From Typha latifolia (Eukaryota > Streptophyta > Magnoliopsida > Poales > Typhaceae): DNA of 64,000 nucleotides. Under the pieces are notes generated by a model that saw only the letters and a list, made by a program, of their open reading frames with translations, was not told the DNA's origin and made no database searches. Below are positions 36,511 through 49,236 of this stretch, one piece after another; position 1 is the first letter of the stretch; every line of letters starts with the position of its first letter. The DNA lies in the NCBI GenBank assembly GCA_019914945.1, contig CM034110.1, positions 8,387,808-8,451,807 on the forward strand. The letters run 5' to 3'. The translations under genes and the position numbers were made by a program.

Positions 36511-38387
36511 CTAAAATAAAATACTAGTCTCTGAAACTTAGCCACTCTTGGTTTGATGTGATATGATTACTCGTCCATCTAAATCTCACAGTCACGCACT
36601 CACGCTTGGACGCCAAAGTCTAGTCCTTTTTGACATGCTAATTACCAGGACAATGATGCCGAGATTATTGGTCTTTATTTATACTTGTTTGCTGTTGCCA
36701 TTCTATATGGAAACTTGAGATATTTCATGAAGATGGAAAGGTTAAAAAGCTCTGTTTGGGAACTCCTCAATTTTCCTGCATCCTGGCCCACAGTAATTTA
36801 GAAATATTGATATGTCCAATTGACGTAGAAAGATGACGACCCTTGACGAGGGCTTCAAAGTTTGGCAGGTAACATATTACAAATGCCCCCAATATTACAA
36901 ACTATTGAAGAAATGAATTCAGTTCACACCTTACATCATGTACTCGTTACAGTTTACACCCTATTTTTTATTTACCCTTTGAGTGATGGAAAACGGAGGA
37001 AAGTCACTATTTATATTCCCAAAAGATGTTGCTATATATCCAGTGCTGGAATAGCTTGGAATTGGATGCTTTTATATCTAAGACTAAGGCGAGCCAACCC
37101 AACTAAGAGATAGTTTATGTTTTCTTTTAAATTTTACTATTTACTATCCATTATGTTTGAAAACTATATGGCAGAAAGTACCTAAGACATTGTCGATTAA
37201 TGGTGCATGAGTTGTTTATTTATGCAAACAAGTATTTGGTGCGTGGAAGGTAACATATTTATTGCAATGTGAAGCATGTTTTTCTAGAGAGACTAAGAAG
37301 TAGGTAAGTGTTTCAGTAAACTTTCTGGACTATAATGTAGGGTTCAAATTAAAGTCGAAATTAAATTGAGTGTTTCATTTTGAGGGTAATTAGAGTGTGA
37401 TCTTACCACATTTAAAGCGAGATTTTGGGAGGAAAAGATGTGCGAGCCAGTCAGATGCTGCCAAGTGCGGAGTGTGTCGACTTCTTATTGTGGGAAGTGC
37501 AGAAGATCCAGCGAAGTCCCTCACTGTCACATGCCCTTCCAGGAGGGGTGGGCCCGACGAACAAATGGACACAACCGCAAAGATATTTTCTCCGACCTCA
37601 TGCGGATAAACATCTCGAAGAGATCGAGATGGCCCAACTGAACCCAGAAAAAAAGAAGAAAAATATCAACTCTTCCCTCCCTCCCCTTGGCTTAACTTTC
37701 AAGCCTCACTCACTCACTCAAAAATCAGCAGCAGCCACAGAAGAAAGGCGAAAAGGACCCAAACACTGTAACACTGAGAAAATAATAATAATAATAATAA
37801 TAATAAAGTAGAACGATAGGAGGGGATTGGCAAAAATATCTGCCCACCTTGGACAAGACATTTGTTTCACTGCATGTGTCTGCAACCTGAAAGCTAAACA
37901 AGTGGTGGTTAATGGTTTTGGTGCGCTAACCCCATTCTATTGATTAGGTGAGCATCTGGTGCCTAATCCCCTTAGCCCTTTCCTTGTCATTCTTTGACTA
38001 AAAGCTATGGAACCTAATCTCTTTTGTCATGCCATTCAATACTTTGAAAGAAAGAGACTACATACACTGAGAAAGTATTTAAGTACGTGTATTAGGATAT
38101 CCTAAGTGGAAAGAGTAAATGTAAAATAGGAAACAAAAAGAGAAGAGATACAGGGAGAGAGAGGGACTACAAACCTTGAGTTGATCTTTGCCCACTAACT
38201 CCCCTCTCATGCCAGCAGAACTATTAATTAATCTTAACAAGTCTACTAAGTCCAGCAAGGTATATATATATATAGATGTACCTCCCTGCCTCTTGCTATT
38301 TCTCCATCTCTCAAAGAATCCTCTCTCAACTCCACTCCGCAAAGAAGCAAACGCAAGCTTGTAAGCAAAACAGACGCACCATAGCTC

Positions 38388-38960
38388 ATGCGGCGAAGTC
38401 ACGGCATACTCGCTGAAACGCCGCCGGCTGAGACGGCGGGGGCAGATGGGAGCAAGCCGCGCCAACTCGGCGGCGGCGGCGGCGGCGGCGCCGCCGGCGG
38501 AGGGGACGGGAGCTTCGACACGAACATGGTGATCATCCTCGCGGCGCTGCTCTGCGCCTTGATATGCGCGCTGGGGCTCAACTCCATCGTGCGCTGCGCG
38601 CTCCGGTGCGGCCGTCGGATCGCGTTCGAGACGCCGGAGGAGGCGGCGGCGCGGCTCGCCGCGACCGGGCTGAAGAAGCGGGCGCTGAGGAGGATTCCGG
38701 TGGAGGTGTTCTCTCCTGGGAGTAGTGATCGGGCCATGGATTGTCCCATATGCTTGGGGGAGTTCGCGGATGGGGAGAAGATCCGCGTGCTGCCCAAATG
38801 CAACCATCGGTTCCACGTCAGGTGCATCGACACGTGGCTCGCCGCGCACTCGTCGTGTCCGACGTGTCGGAATTCGCTGCTTGAGAGGGCGATGAGGGAT
38901 GAGGAAGAAGGGAGAGGCGAGCCGGGAAGCGTCGCCGCGGTGGCGGACGAGGTGAGATAA
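38388..38960 (+). CDS. ATL-family RING-H2 E3 ubiquitin ligase
   Basis: Single exon, 190 aa, typical for intronless ATL genes. Membrane-anchored E3 ligase passing ubiquitin from E2 to substrates; family members act in defence, nitrogen/carbon and hormone responses. Residues 1-45 are hydrophilic with a Gly run (27-39). Transmembrane segment about 47-66 ([18 protein letters not shown]). A GLD-like region at 94-107 ([14 protein letters not shown]). RING-H2 at C119, C122, C138, H140, H143, C146, C157, C160: C-2-C-15-C-1-H-2-H-2-C-10-C-2-C with W150 for E2 contact. All ligands are present, so likely active. The substrate is unknown. The stop is followed at once by a run of 13 C. Confidence 0.95.
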   Translation: MRRSHGILAETPPAETAGADGSKPRQLGGGGGGGAAGGGDGSFDTNMVIILAALLCALICALGLNSIVRCALRCGRRIAFETPEEAAARLAATGLKKRALRRIPVEVFSPGSSDRAMDCPICLGEFADGEKIRVLPKCNHRFHVRCIDTWLAAHSSCPTCRNSLLERAMRDEEEGRGEPGSVAAVADEVR

Positions 38961-40491
38961 TGCCCCCCCCCCCCCAGATATTTGATGAATTGGGTCAGTG
39001 ACCTCTTCCTTTTCTGCTACTTTAGTTGGATGGTTGGGGGCCGTCTTATTGTCTATCTGGTTTGCGATGGTTGTAAATTTGCATGCTTAGGTATGGAACT
39101 CCAAGATAAGAATAGAGAGAATGCTTAAGCTAATTTTACCAAATTTTATCTTTGAGAAACAAGGTAGACAATATTTTTTTCTCCTCCTTGTCACATTAAG
39201 TATAGAAGAAATGATTAAGCCTCATTCTAATTTTTTATTTATTTAAATTTTAATGCTTCTACTCATACTTGTACCATTTTTCTCTTAATTTGAAACTCAT
39301 CCTAAAGCAGCTTTCCCTGTTAAAAGCGAGACAATTTCTTGCAAATTAGGCAAAGTACCTGCGTCTACTTTTTAGTAGTATTTAGAGTAAAGCACATGCG
39401 TAGTTATCCCAAATAGATTGAATCACGTCGGTCCGACAACCAATCAAAAGCACCTCTTCCTTGGGTGGGATGTCATGGGTCTGTCTTACTGAACCACAAA
39501 AGGGCAGGAGAGAATACAAATCCTACAACCATATGAGTCACTTCATTGGTGTTGCTTTCCTCTAATTGTAACCTCCAAATACTTGGACTATGATCGCTTT
39601 GCAAGGGCATATGTGGAGCACTAAGGAACAAGAGTTCATGGGCCTGGAATAGAATCTCAAATCCCCCCAATCCTATGGTCATCAACGAGTTAGTTGTTTG
39701 TATCTTTAGTGTGCCATAGAGTTGGAGCCCAGAAGAGGCGTCAAATGCCCACACAAGTGTATCTTTAGGGTCTCCCTCAGTAGGTGATGGGTAGGGAATC
39801 AGAGCGAGCCCATCTCCAACTCCAAGTTGGTGAGCAAATGTTCAAACTTTTGATGCGGTTTGGCATTCGTTCCAACTTTTGATACGTCCAAAGACAAAGT
39901 TTCACTGCAGCCTTGTTGTCGTCAAGCAATTGGTCATGTGTCATTATCGCGAACCAGATGAATCATTCTATGCTATGATTTTGAGATGGACTGGGCATCA
40001 TATCCTTGACGTGCCAAGATTGGCATAATTTGGGCTTAAACACTCTCTTTGATTGTTAAAAAAGAGACCTTAAGCTTATCCATGGGTTAGACAATCGAGT
40101 AGCCATCTATGATACATGAGACAATACAATTAGGTCACTGCATGGGTTAGACAACTAAATACTTGCGTGTGGAAATACTCCACTTGTGGATGATTTAGTC
40201 TATTGATCGGAAATATGATTATCCTAATTTTCTTTTAAAAACTTTTAAAATTTTTTTTTAATAAACCCCAAGTGCTAGAAGAAGATTTTTACTAAGATTA
40301 TCACCCGAACTGATTTCAGCAAATACTTGTAGACATCAAGTTTACTAGTTCACATACACCATTTCATTAATCACCCACCTAACTCTTCAACAAATTGCAA
40401 GCATAGCACGCCATGAACTAGAGCTAACTACTCTCCTCAATGTCAAGGGGAAGGCAACAGTTTATTTGGAGTAGGATTTCATAAAGAAAAT
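38961..40491. other. Intergenic, no gene
   Basis: 38963-38975 is a poly-C run just after the ATL stop. The rest is ATL 3' flank and AT-rich sequence. CATGGGTTAGACAA repeats at about 40081 and 40141. A 93-codon minus frame at 39473-39754 is not recognisable. Confidence 0.45.
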
Positions 40492-41609
40492 CTACTTGGA
40501 AAGCAATTCTGCAAGGTTTTCGGCCAACTTGTTCACAGTGGTGGGAGACACAGCTCTGCTCCCACCCAAGTACCACTTTTGGATCATCTCAACCACATTG
40601 CCATTTTCCACCTTCATCTTTACTTCCTCTTTACCTTGTGTCGCAAATGATATCTTCACATGAAACCAATGAGAGGAATTAGATTAACAAGCAAAATTAA
40701 TATAGCTATATTAATCTAAGCATGGCATGTCCTCACTCCTCACCTCTGCAGTGTGAGATGTTGCAGGGAAATGGAAGGTGATCACTGCGTCTGTCTTCAA
40801 GTAGATGGCCTGGAAGAACTCAGCTACCTTCTCTAGTGCTTCTTCCTCTTCTTCTTCGTACTTGTCAATAGCTGCTAATCTATCTCTCACAGAACTCTCC
40901 AATTGCACACCATATTGGGAGCCTTTTATTTCTTTTATCACCACTATTCTGAATAATTTTTCAACAGGAGCTGCCAAAAAGGATTACATAATATTAGTTC
41001 TCTTTAATTTAGGCCATTTACTTCACTCTGTCTGCATTGTTTCACCTGAAACAAGAGCCTCGAAGAAGGCATCATCTTCGGCTATCTCGGCAGCCGTTTT
41101 CCCCTTCCAATTGCCCAAATGTGCTACAATTTCATTCTCTAAGTAAATCCCAATTGCGTTGAACTTGATCTGAAGGAAGTGGATTTCAATATCGGTTATA
41201 CCTGTGCTTGAAGACAAATCTGAAGTCATAAGTCTGTGATCAAATTTGTTCTTGAACAGTGTTAATCATATTTGAGTGTTTGAAATTTCATACTTGGAAA
41301 ATACGTTTTTATCAGATCAATCTGACATATAGACAAGAATCTAGAGATGAATACTTTGACAACATGCTAGTCCTGAAAGAAATAACAACCTAGAATTCCA
41401 CAAAGGTTAACCAAAGTAGTGTTAGTTATCAGTACTTGCCATGACCCAAGAGAGCCAAAGGCTTGGCGACTGTGACATCAGGAGGAAATGGAACTCCATC
41501 CACCATAACCATCTCAGAGCCCACTGCAAAAATGGAGATGGAGATCGAATCTTATAAACAAAACTAAGACAAGATAAAGTTTTTAACAAACTGAAAAGGT
41601 ACACATACT
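40492..41609 (-). CDS. CHIL: Chalcone isomerase-like protein (CHIL, type IV CHI fold)
   Basis: Coding exons: 41609 (the A of ATG), 41440-41523, 41046-41201, 40744-40970 and 40492-40653, giving 209 aa, the usual CHIL length. CHIL is a non-catalytic CHI-fold protein that binds chalcone synthase and improves flavonoid pathway fidelity. Start [15 protein letters not shown], then [66 protein letters not shown], and tail [15 protein letters not shown]...ELLSK, all close to Arabidopsis CHIL as I recall it. The start codon is split A|TG by the first intron. The intron after the second exon begins with GC (G|GCAAGT), and no in-frame GT alternative restores GHGITD. Confidence 0.93.
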
Positions 41610-41703
41610 GATGAGAAGAGAGTGATGAATGGTGAGAGACAGTGAATAACAAGCTTAAAGAGTATTGGCTGTTGATTGTGATTCAGAGAAAGAAGGTTGA
41701 GAG

Positions 41704-41762
41704 GTTTTATAAGATAGGTAGGAGGTAGTTGGCAATATCTGATGCTAACTACCTCCACCTAG
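41704..41762 (-). promoter_or_regulatory. CHIL core promoter: TATA box and MYB-type AC-rich elements
   Basis: Minus strand: TATAAAA (plus 41705-41711), preceded by CCAACTACCTCCTACC and GGTGGAGGTAGTTAGC. AC-rich sequences of this kind are recognised by R2R3-MYB regulators of phenylpropanoid and flavonoid genes. Binding is inferred. Confidence 0.5.
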
Positions 41763-44700
41763 CTGCAAGCTTGCAAGCCAGAAGTTAGGGCTGGAGGTTG
41801 GTGCACAGAAATCAAAGGCATCCACTTTTTTCTTTTTTCTCAGTTTATGACTGATGTAGGTATGCACACCAAACATTATACCTGAATAGGTGCATTAAAA
41901 ATTTAATTATGCGACTATGTGACTTTTAATCCACATCAGATATAATAGTTTTATTTAATAAAAACAAGTTTAGCTCGGTGAGCCACTTTTACTAGATGCA
42001 ATATAATTAACTAAAATTAAACTAGGTGGAAAATAAGAATTCACCAATAGTGGTCAAAATCTCTTCTTCTTCTTTATTTCTACTTATTGTATAAACTCAA
42101 CCAAGATATGAAAACGACTAAGCTTTTTATCTTCTCTAGGGTTAAAAGAAAAACTAAAAGAGCCGCCGCTCTATTCCAATATTTTCATTAATGAAATTTT
42201 GTGTGTGCGAGCTTTTCTTCAAAATAAAAAATATAATGGAAATAATTTTACGTAATAATTAAATCTTCAATTTCTCAAATTATAGTACAAGGTTGTGGTC
42301 AAATAATTAAGAAATTTGACGTGCCGGACTTTGATTCAATTCGAGGTCATGGAAGCTCATAGGGTGTATAACTGTTCAACATACACGTATTAGTTGCTGT
42401 CACTCTTCTATTCACTTAATAAGCTTGCCATATGTAAGAGAGGATACTTTTCTTGCTCTCATTTGCTAGGAATGGCTCAAAGTTCAAACCTCCATCTTTT
42501 CTTACTTTTGTCATAGATAACTACGTTTGTACTAAAAGAACTATCGATGATATACTGGCAAGTCTAAAGACCAAACCAGACAATAATTATTTTTTTTAAA
42601 AAAAACTTCTAAGGAAATTCTTCAGTGTGTGATCGAAGGAACTTTAAAAAGTAATAAATTGTCGAAAAATAATACGAAAGAAGAAGGAAAGAACGATAAG
42701 AGGAAAGTTCTTTTCAATTCCAATCAAAGTTTAGTACTATAGGAATCTATTAATGAGCTTCTTCTACTTTCCTGAAAAATTTCTCATTTAATTTGGATGA
42801 CTTCAATCCAATAATTAACTTCAAAATTTTAAACTAAAGTAGTGTTCAATCTATTCAACAAATTAGACCACCTCCTCTATAAGAAGATAAAATGGCAACA
42901 AAAAAAGAAGAAGGTAAATTAATAGTGAAGACTTCTAATAAGTTTATCTTCTTAAGAATTGAATTGAGATTTGTACAATTGATCTAAGAATCTTATAAGT
43001 CATCAACTTTGAAGTACACGTTGAGCTACTTTGTCATTTTTCCTACTTTCCATTTGATAATCACTTGTTCAACATAGCATAAATTTGTGTTTAGACTAGT
43101 GATTGAGAAGCTTTTGTCTTTTTGAGTGACCAAACCATTTCCTTATACTTAGTAATATCTAGTATTTGCTTTCTAGAGTGAGAAAAAGAGACGTCCTTAT
43201 TTCCTACGGTCTGTTTGGTGGCCAAGTCATCCTCTTTCTATCCACGCATAACAATGAAGAACCCACAAGTATTGAGTGAAAAAATTAAACTTTTCTCAAA
43301 GTAGGTTTTTTTTTTCAATAAGTAACTAGACAACTAGGTGTCTTTGTAAACCTTTTAAATGTATAGTTGAGTTCTACATTACTTACACAAAAATTACGAT
43401 AGTATTTATATTTATATAAATGAGAACTTTAAAATACTTCTACAATGTAAGAATATATGAAGTAATACCTTCTTGTACACGCCTAATTTATTTTAAAATT
43501 TATATACGAAATTAGATATATTATAAATTATTTTCCTAGTCAGCGATTTATAATTAAGTTGATGAACAAGTTGACTGCTTATGTAGAAAATTTTGAAGCG
43601 ACTAAAAAAATAGAAAAAAAAATGTTCCTTATAAAATCATTTTTAGTTTAATATTTTTATAAAAATCATTGATTGAGAAAATAATTTATATAGAAAAAAA
43701 CTAGCCGAGAACTCTCAGTACTGGACGGCCTTGATCGACTTAAGATGATCAAGATGGAGATTCGTGCAAGATCCAATCACATGATTGTGCTAATCATGAC
43801 GCATGGAGAAATTAATATGTGGTGCTCATCCAACAAACGTGACTCATACTGTTCGACTTTCGGGGCCATTCACGCAGATCCCTCAATTTATGACCGTCGA
43901 TTCCTCCAGCTATGTTCAATCCAACGGTGGATCGACGGTCAACACCTAATTCCTTCTCATCTTTGACCGCACCTAAACTGCTTTGAAAATTATTTTTCCA
44001 ACTTTGACCGGGTTGTCACATCGACTTCTTAATAGGGCCCACTCTCAAAATTTATCCCGTGAATATTCCTTGTGCCCCCTCTACTTTGATTTATTTATGT
44101 AATTTTGTAAATTAGAGGACTTATTTTAAAAAAGTGGCCTTTTACTCTTCCGTATTTACTTTCCGGTCCAATACGTTATCTTGTTCCAGCAAAAGCAAAA
44201 GCTCGTAAGTCATTCTAATCACAATATTGACAAATAAGAAGAATAAATCTGAAAAATTAGCAAGCATAGCTTGGTAATTTTCTTAAACTTGAAGGTGTTT
44301 TTTGTAAACAGATGAAAGGAGAGATGGAAAGGTTTTCCTCGTAGTTGCTTTCGGCAATATCTCCGGCTTTGACCACTGCAATCCCTTCTCTCTTCCCCGC
44401 TAATATATTTTTTCCCCTTTCTCCCCTGTTTTTCCTATTATTATTATTATTGTCATTATTATTATTATTATTATTTTGTTATTTTTATTTCCTTGTACTC
44501 TCTTGTCTCCTCTCCTTCCTCTCCACTAGGGTTTCTATATCTTCGCCAAGGAAGCATCTTGTTCTGGATCCGCCGCGTGGTGGCGTAGCTGGAGGGGTTG
44601 GTTCCTCCAAGGTGGAATCTTTGCCATCCTTTTTGGGTACTACTTTTTTGCTCCCAATTTCGTGTATTTTGAGGAAATTAGATGGAATTTGTTTTCAAGA

Positions 44701-45817
44701 TGAAAACTTTTTGCCCCGACCGTGAGAATTTTATATCGCTTTCTGCTCAATTGATCTTTTTGGTTCCTTTTTAGTTTCTGGTAGAACTATGTTGAGCTAG
44801 ATCATCAATGTTCGAACATCTGTTTCCCTGGAGGAGCTTTGGTTGGAGAAGAGCTGAATCTTCGTTGTTCTTTTCTTCATTGGGTTCTCCTTGAAATTTT
44901 CAGATGCGTTTTCTAAGTGTATACATTTCATTGATATAAATTTGGAATCTTAATCGTACGGGTAATTCTGTAACTTGCGATTTTGAGATTTTTTTTCTTC
45001 TAACATGATTGGGGCTAGATATAGCGAACTTACAATTGTTCGCAAATATCATTTTAAATGGGATCAGTTGAAGAGATCACTTGTAGAGTATAATAATCTT
45101 GTCGGTAATATTTTAAATCTTTTTTGGAGGATATATGTATATAATACTGACGGGATTGGTTTAGGTGAGATGATGATATTTTTACTGATTTATTGGCGTT
45201 ACCAAGCCACTTTAGAGTTCTTCCTTTTAGAACGATGATATCAACATTTAATGGTAGGCTGGCTCAACTTCTTCAGGTAACTTTGGTGGTTTATGTTAAT
45301 GAAATTCATGATTTTAAGGTTATATAGATATGAATAATTATTGAATTTGTTAAAATTAGAGTGTGAGATATTGCTGTGAAGCCTTGGAGATAGGTCCAGT
45401 AAATAAAGTGGAAATGATTTTAGGTGCTGAAAAGCAAGCAAACTATTTCAAATCTAAGTTTAGACTGCGTTGGTTTCAACATGTTGAACAATAATATATT
45501 CACATTTCATAAGTGGTAGCTGATGCGATTCATTTCCATAGAATTCAAATTGCGCTGCATCAATCTTTTCACTCTTTTCCCCAAATTCTGATTTAACTAT
45601 TCAGCAATAGTTATTTAAATTAAATTTCAATTACCTTAGCAGATGAGACCAACATTATAAGTCTAGAGTTGTTTTGCGGCTTTTGCCTTCATTAAATGCA
45701 ACTGTTTATGATCTAGTCCTGCTTATTTTTAGGTTCTGTAATTTTACTCCTGTTACACTTCAGTCTCATATTATTGTTTCCTATGCAGGGAATATCTAGT
45801 TCTCCAATACTCACAAG
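41763..45817. other. AT-rich intergenic region and kinase 5' leader
   Basis: 41763-44300 holds no gene I can support. 42290-42360 has a faint tRNA-like string (GGTCAAATAATTAAGAAATTTG...GATTCAATTCG) that may be an old SINE. The kinase transcript probably begins near 44.3-44.6 kb, where a pyrimidine-rich leader with an ATT-repeat tract (44438-44475) and CTAGGGTTTC lies. One 5' UTR intron likely ends at the acceptor TATGCAG (45784-45790). Confidence 0.45.
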
Positions 45818-48399
45818 ATGGGCTGTTTTACTGTCTTTAAATATAAGAAAAAGAGAAGTGTGCACATCATAAATAAGAAAGCTACTGATATGAAGGAAAG
45901 TAGGACATCTCGACTTCCTGAACCTGAATCTCGTGGACCATCCCTTCAATCTGCTCCTGCAAGTTTCAGAAATAGGAGCAAAACGTCACAAGCGGCAAAT
46001 AAAATGCTTTACAGCAGAGCTCGAGCATTATCTGCTCCCTCTAGCCTTGTTTTTTCTGATGAGGATGCTCTTACAGCCAATGAAATTGACGATCAAGAAG
46101 AGGTCAAAGGTAGAGGGTCAGTAAAGGAGCAACATTTTTCAAATCCTATTCCTCTTCCACTTCCATCACCAGAAGGTACTTCTGTTTTGAAGAATTTGGG
46201 AAGCTTCAAAGCAAGAACTGCCAGCGGGCCTATTGCAACTTCTGGCCCTCTGCCATTGCCTCCATTAGGGGGTGGTGGTCTTCGTAACTTCTCTTATGAA
46301 GAGGTTTCATCTGCTTGCCAATATTTCTCTGGTGATCGCTGTGTGTCAGAAGGTATTACAACAACAGTATATAAGGCAACATTTGGAGATGAAATAATTG
46401 GTTCTAAGAAGATTGAAGCTACAGTTACTCGGTCACATCCCTCCTCTCAAGTATGCTGCTCATATCAGAATTTAATTGCAATTATTTCTTTTTCTCTAAG
46501 GTAAAATTATTGGAACTACTGAGTTCCAATGCATGAGGAGGTTAAATTAAATCTGACATCAACTCTCCAAAAATTGATGTCAAATTCTAGCCAAAGCAGA
46601 ATGAGAATATAGGACTTGCCTTGGAAAATTATGATGGAAGTTGACCGGTAGAGTAGTTTACCTTCTCTATAACATTCTAGGCTTATACAACCCAAGAACA
46701 ATCCCTCTAGAAAGTCCACTAGGTATGATATAGTTTGGACAAGGAAGAAAGATGATAGCCTTTTTGCTTTGTATAACAGTTAAGATATTTCATGGAACCT
46801 TATGGTCTTTATTTTATAGGATTTGAAGGACTTCATGAACGTGGTGAATACACTGGCGTCCCTGCAGCATCCCAATCTGTGTAAATTAATAGGGTTTCAT
46901 GCTCAAGAGGGTTCTAATGAACGGATGTTGGTTTATGAGAGGCTTTATCATGGTAGCTTGGATAGACTACTACATGGAAAATCTGATGGTCCTTCCATTG
47001 ATTGGTCTACGCGGATGAAAGTCGCCCTCTGTGCTGCACGGGGTCTAGCGTTCTTGCATGAAGAAGGGCCTTTTCAGGTGATTTTGGTTTTCATCCTTGA
47101 TTTGATTGGTCTGCCACCTGATATTACATGGAAAACAAGTATGCAAGTAAAAAAAAACATTTCTCTTAAGCTTTACGATTGTAAGAATGTGGCTCTATCT
47201 TCGTTAGCACTTGGTGACATTTTAATCGATAAACTATTCTATAAGTACCACATTATACATTGTTCTGTATCTGTTTACTGTAATGCTTTATCTAGCAATT
47301 TTCTTATGGTAGATGTTATTTGCAACAGGCCATGTACAATGAGTTCTCTACTTCAAATATACAAGTTGATAAGGATTTCAGTGCAAAGCTATCAGGATAT
47401 GGATGTGTTGTCTATAATACTGATGCAGAGATCTGTAATGCATCTACGGTGAGTGCTATTTATTGATAAAGAAAGTAACCACATTATTATATTGTCCTTC
47501 CTACAGTAAGAGATAGCAACTGCAGATGCCATATTTTTTCAATGCATGATTCAAAAGTTTGTAAACACTTTTCCAATGTATTCATAATGGAGGATCTCTT
47601 TCTTTTGTCTTATTTGAAAATTCCAATCCAATTTTTGGCCTTAAAAAAATAATTGAATGATTGAAGCCCTAAGCACCCAAAAAATAAAATTGAGCTGATC
47701 TACTACTTGGTCTGTTAATAAGCCGTCTGCTTGAAATTCATAATAGTCTAAGCTATGTTAGCTTGTTGACAGGCTACTGCAAACCTATCTGTGGAGACTT
47801 TGGAGAAAGGATTATTAACTCCTAAGAGCAATGTTTGGAGTTTCGGGATTGTACTGCTCGAACTATTGACTGGAAGGAAGAATCTTGATTCTCGCTACCC
47901 AAAAGAAGAGCGAAACATTGTCAAATGGAGCAAGCCGTTTCTTGCAGATGATTATCGCCTATCCCTCATCATGGACCCCCGCATAAAAGGACGTTTTCCA
48001 CCCAAGGCTGCTAGAACTGTTGCTGACTTAGCCTTAAAATGTCTCCAGAAGGACCCATCGGAAAGGCCTATCATGAGGGCCATTGTGGAGTCCCTTGCTA
48101 GCGTTCAGGATATGAAGTACCCTTGCCGCTACCCACTTCAAGAACCATCTGCTGCTTCAGGAAAGTTGATGATGAAGTCTCCAAGTCTCAACGGCATCAT
48201 CCCACCACAACCTGCAGTGAACTTCTCGCCGTCACCTCCTTCTAGAAGCCAGCCATTAATTTCACCTCGGACATCGACATCTGTACTTCTCCCTCCTCAG
48301 ACCTGCTCGTCCACAATTACATTGGAAGAAACCAGGATAAGCACTACCAGGAGGCCATCCTCTCCTATTATGCAGAGGCCCAGGGTTGAAGGCTTCTGA
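45818..48399 (+). CDS. Receptor-like cytoplasmic kinase fold, predicted pseudokinase
   Basis: Four exons: 45818-46450, 46820-47077, 47329-47448 and 47773-48399, phase 0 throughout, 545 aa. MGCFTV at the start fits N-myristoylation (G2) and palmitoylation (C3), so plasma-membrane association is likely. Residues 1-155 are low-complexity Ser/Pro-rich. The kinase fold starts at RNFSYEEVSSAC. Catalytic signatures are lost: the Gly loop reads SEGITTTVYKA, the HRD/YRD aspartate region reads Y300-N-E302, DFG reads G320-Y-G322, APE reads VET (344-346), and the subdomain IX Asp is N357. Structural parts (LVYERLYHGSLDRLL, SNVWSFGIVLLELLTGRKNLD, DPSERPIMR) are intact. The tail 440-545 is Pro/Ser-rich. 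Role probably as scaffold or decoy in kinase complexes. Confidence 0.9.
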
Positions 48400-49131
48400 T
48401 TGTCCATATTGGTTTTTTCCCCATATGATGACTTTATTATTTTTGGCTTCCAAGTCTCCCAATATAATGTACAATAAAGTATCATCGTATGCTCATTTAT
48501 CTGTCTGCTGTTTAGGTAGAATTATGATTTTAGGTTCAGAATCTGTAGATAAATCAAGTGTGTGTGGCTGTTATTGTGAATGAATACATCAGATTTCTGT
48601 GAGGAATCTGTATAACTTCTTCAATAAACGAATATGCAGGGAAAATTCTATTCTTCTTCTCTTCAGATTCATCAAACACCTGTTTCTATGTAACTTCCAA
48701 CTAATTTCAAATAATTTACAGATGATTTCTTGAGCAGAACGGATTGATGGTCCCTTTTTCCTTAAGCGTTCACAAGACTTGAATTAAGATGGATTTTATT
48801 ATTGTTTAGCCTAACACAATGAACACTGACACGATATGGACACTGCTATATGATAAATAAAAAAAAAGGATATGGACAGTACTAGGATACGACAATAAAT
48901 AAATTAATAAATAATGTATATATATATATCAATCACTAACTCACAATGCTTATATCACTAAATAAAATTATTTATAATTTAAATTTTACTAACTACTGTA
49001 GTGCTGTGTAAAAAAAAAAAAAAACCACACCCATCTACTCAAAATCCACCTACCCCTTCCATGTATTTACTCCTAGGTTAGCGGGACGAGTGTGGTCAAA
49101 GGAGGAGGAGCTTGTCAGGAGCGTCGTCGAG

Positions 49132-49236
49132 GGAAAGGGAGATCGTTGGGAGTGTCATCTATGGAGAAGAGGAGATCGTTGGGAGTGTCATCTATGGAGA
49201 AGAGGAGATCGTTGGGAGTGTCATCTATGGAGAAGG
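49132..49236. repeat. 33-bp tandem repeat, about three units
   Basis: The unit GGAGATCGTTGGGAGTGTCA + TCTATGGAGAAGA repeats about 3 times. In one frame it encodes RSLGVSSMEKR repeats (frame 49092-49286), but that short frame has no other sign of being a gene. Confidence 0.85.

Larger units (their letters stand above)
34513..38387. other. AT-rich intergenic region with mobile-element remains
   Basis: No supported gene. Contains a SINE-like fragment (35531-35625), dispersed repeat copy B (35872-36510), an (AAT)n tract (37780-37806), and the RING gene promoter with an AT-rich TATA tract at about 38259-38275. Short frames around 37397-37811 are not recognisable. Confidence 0.5.

Noticed and set aside
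37397..37811. Overlapping short frames before the RING gene
   Set aside because: Several frames open at once, no family match, ends in an AAT microsatellite.
42290..42360. Possible tRNA/SINE string
   Set aside because: B-box match too weak (GATTCAATTCG) and no A tail seen.
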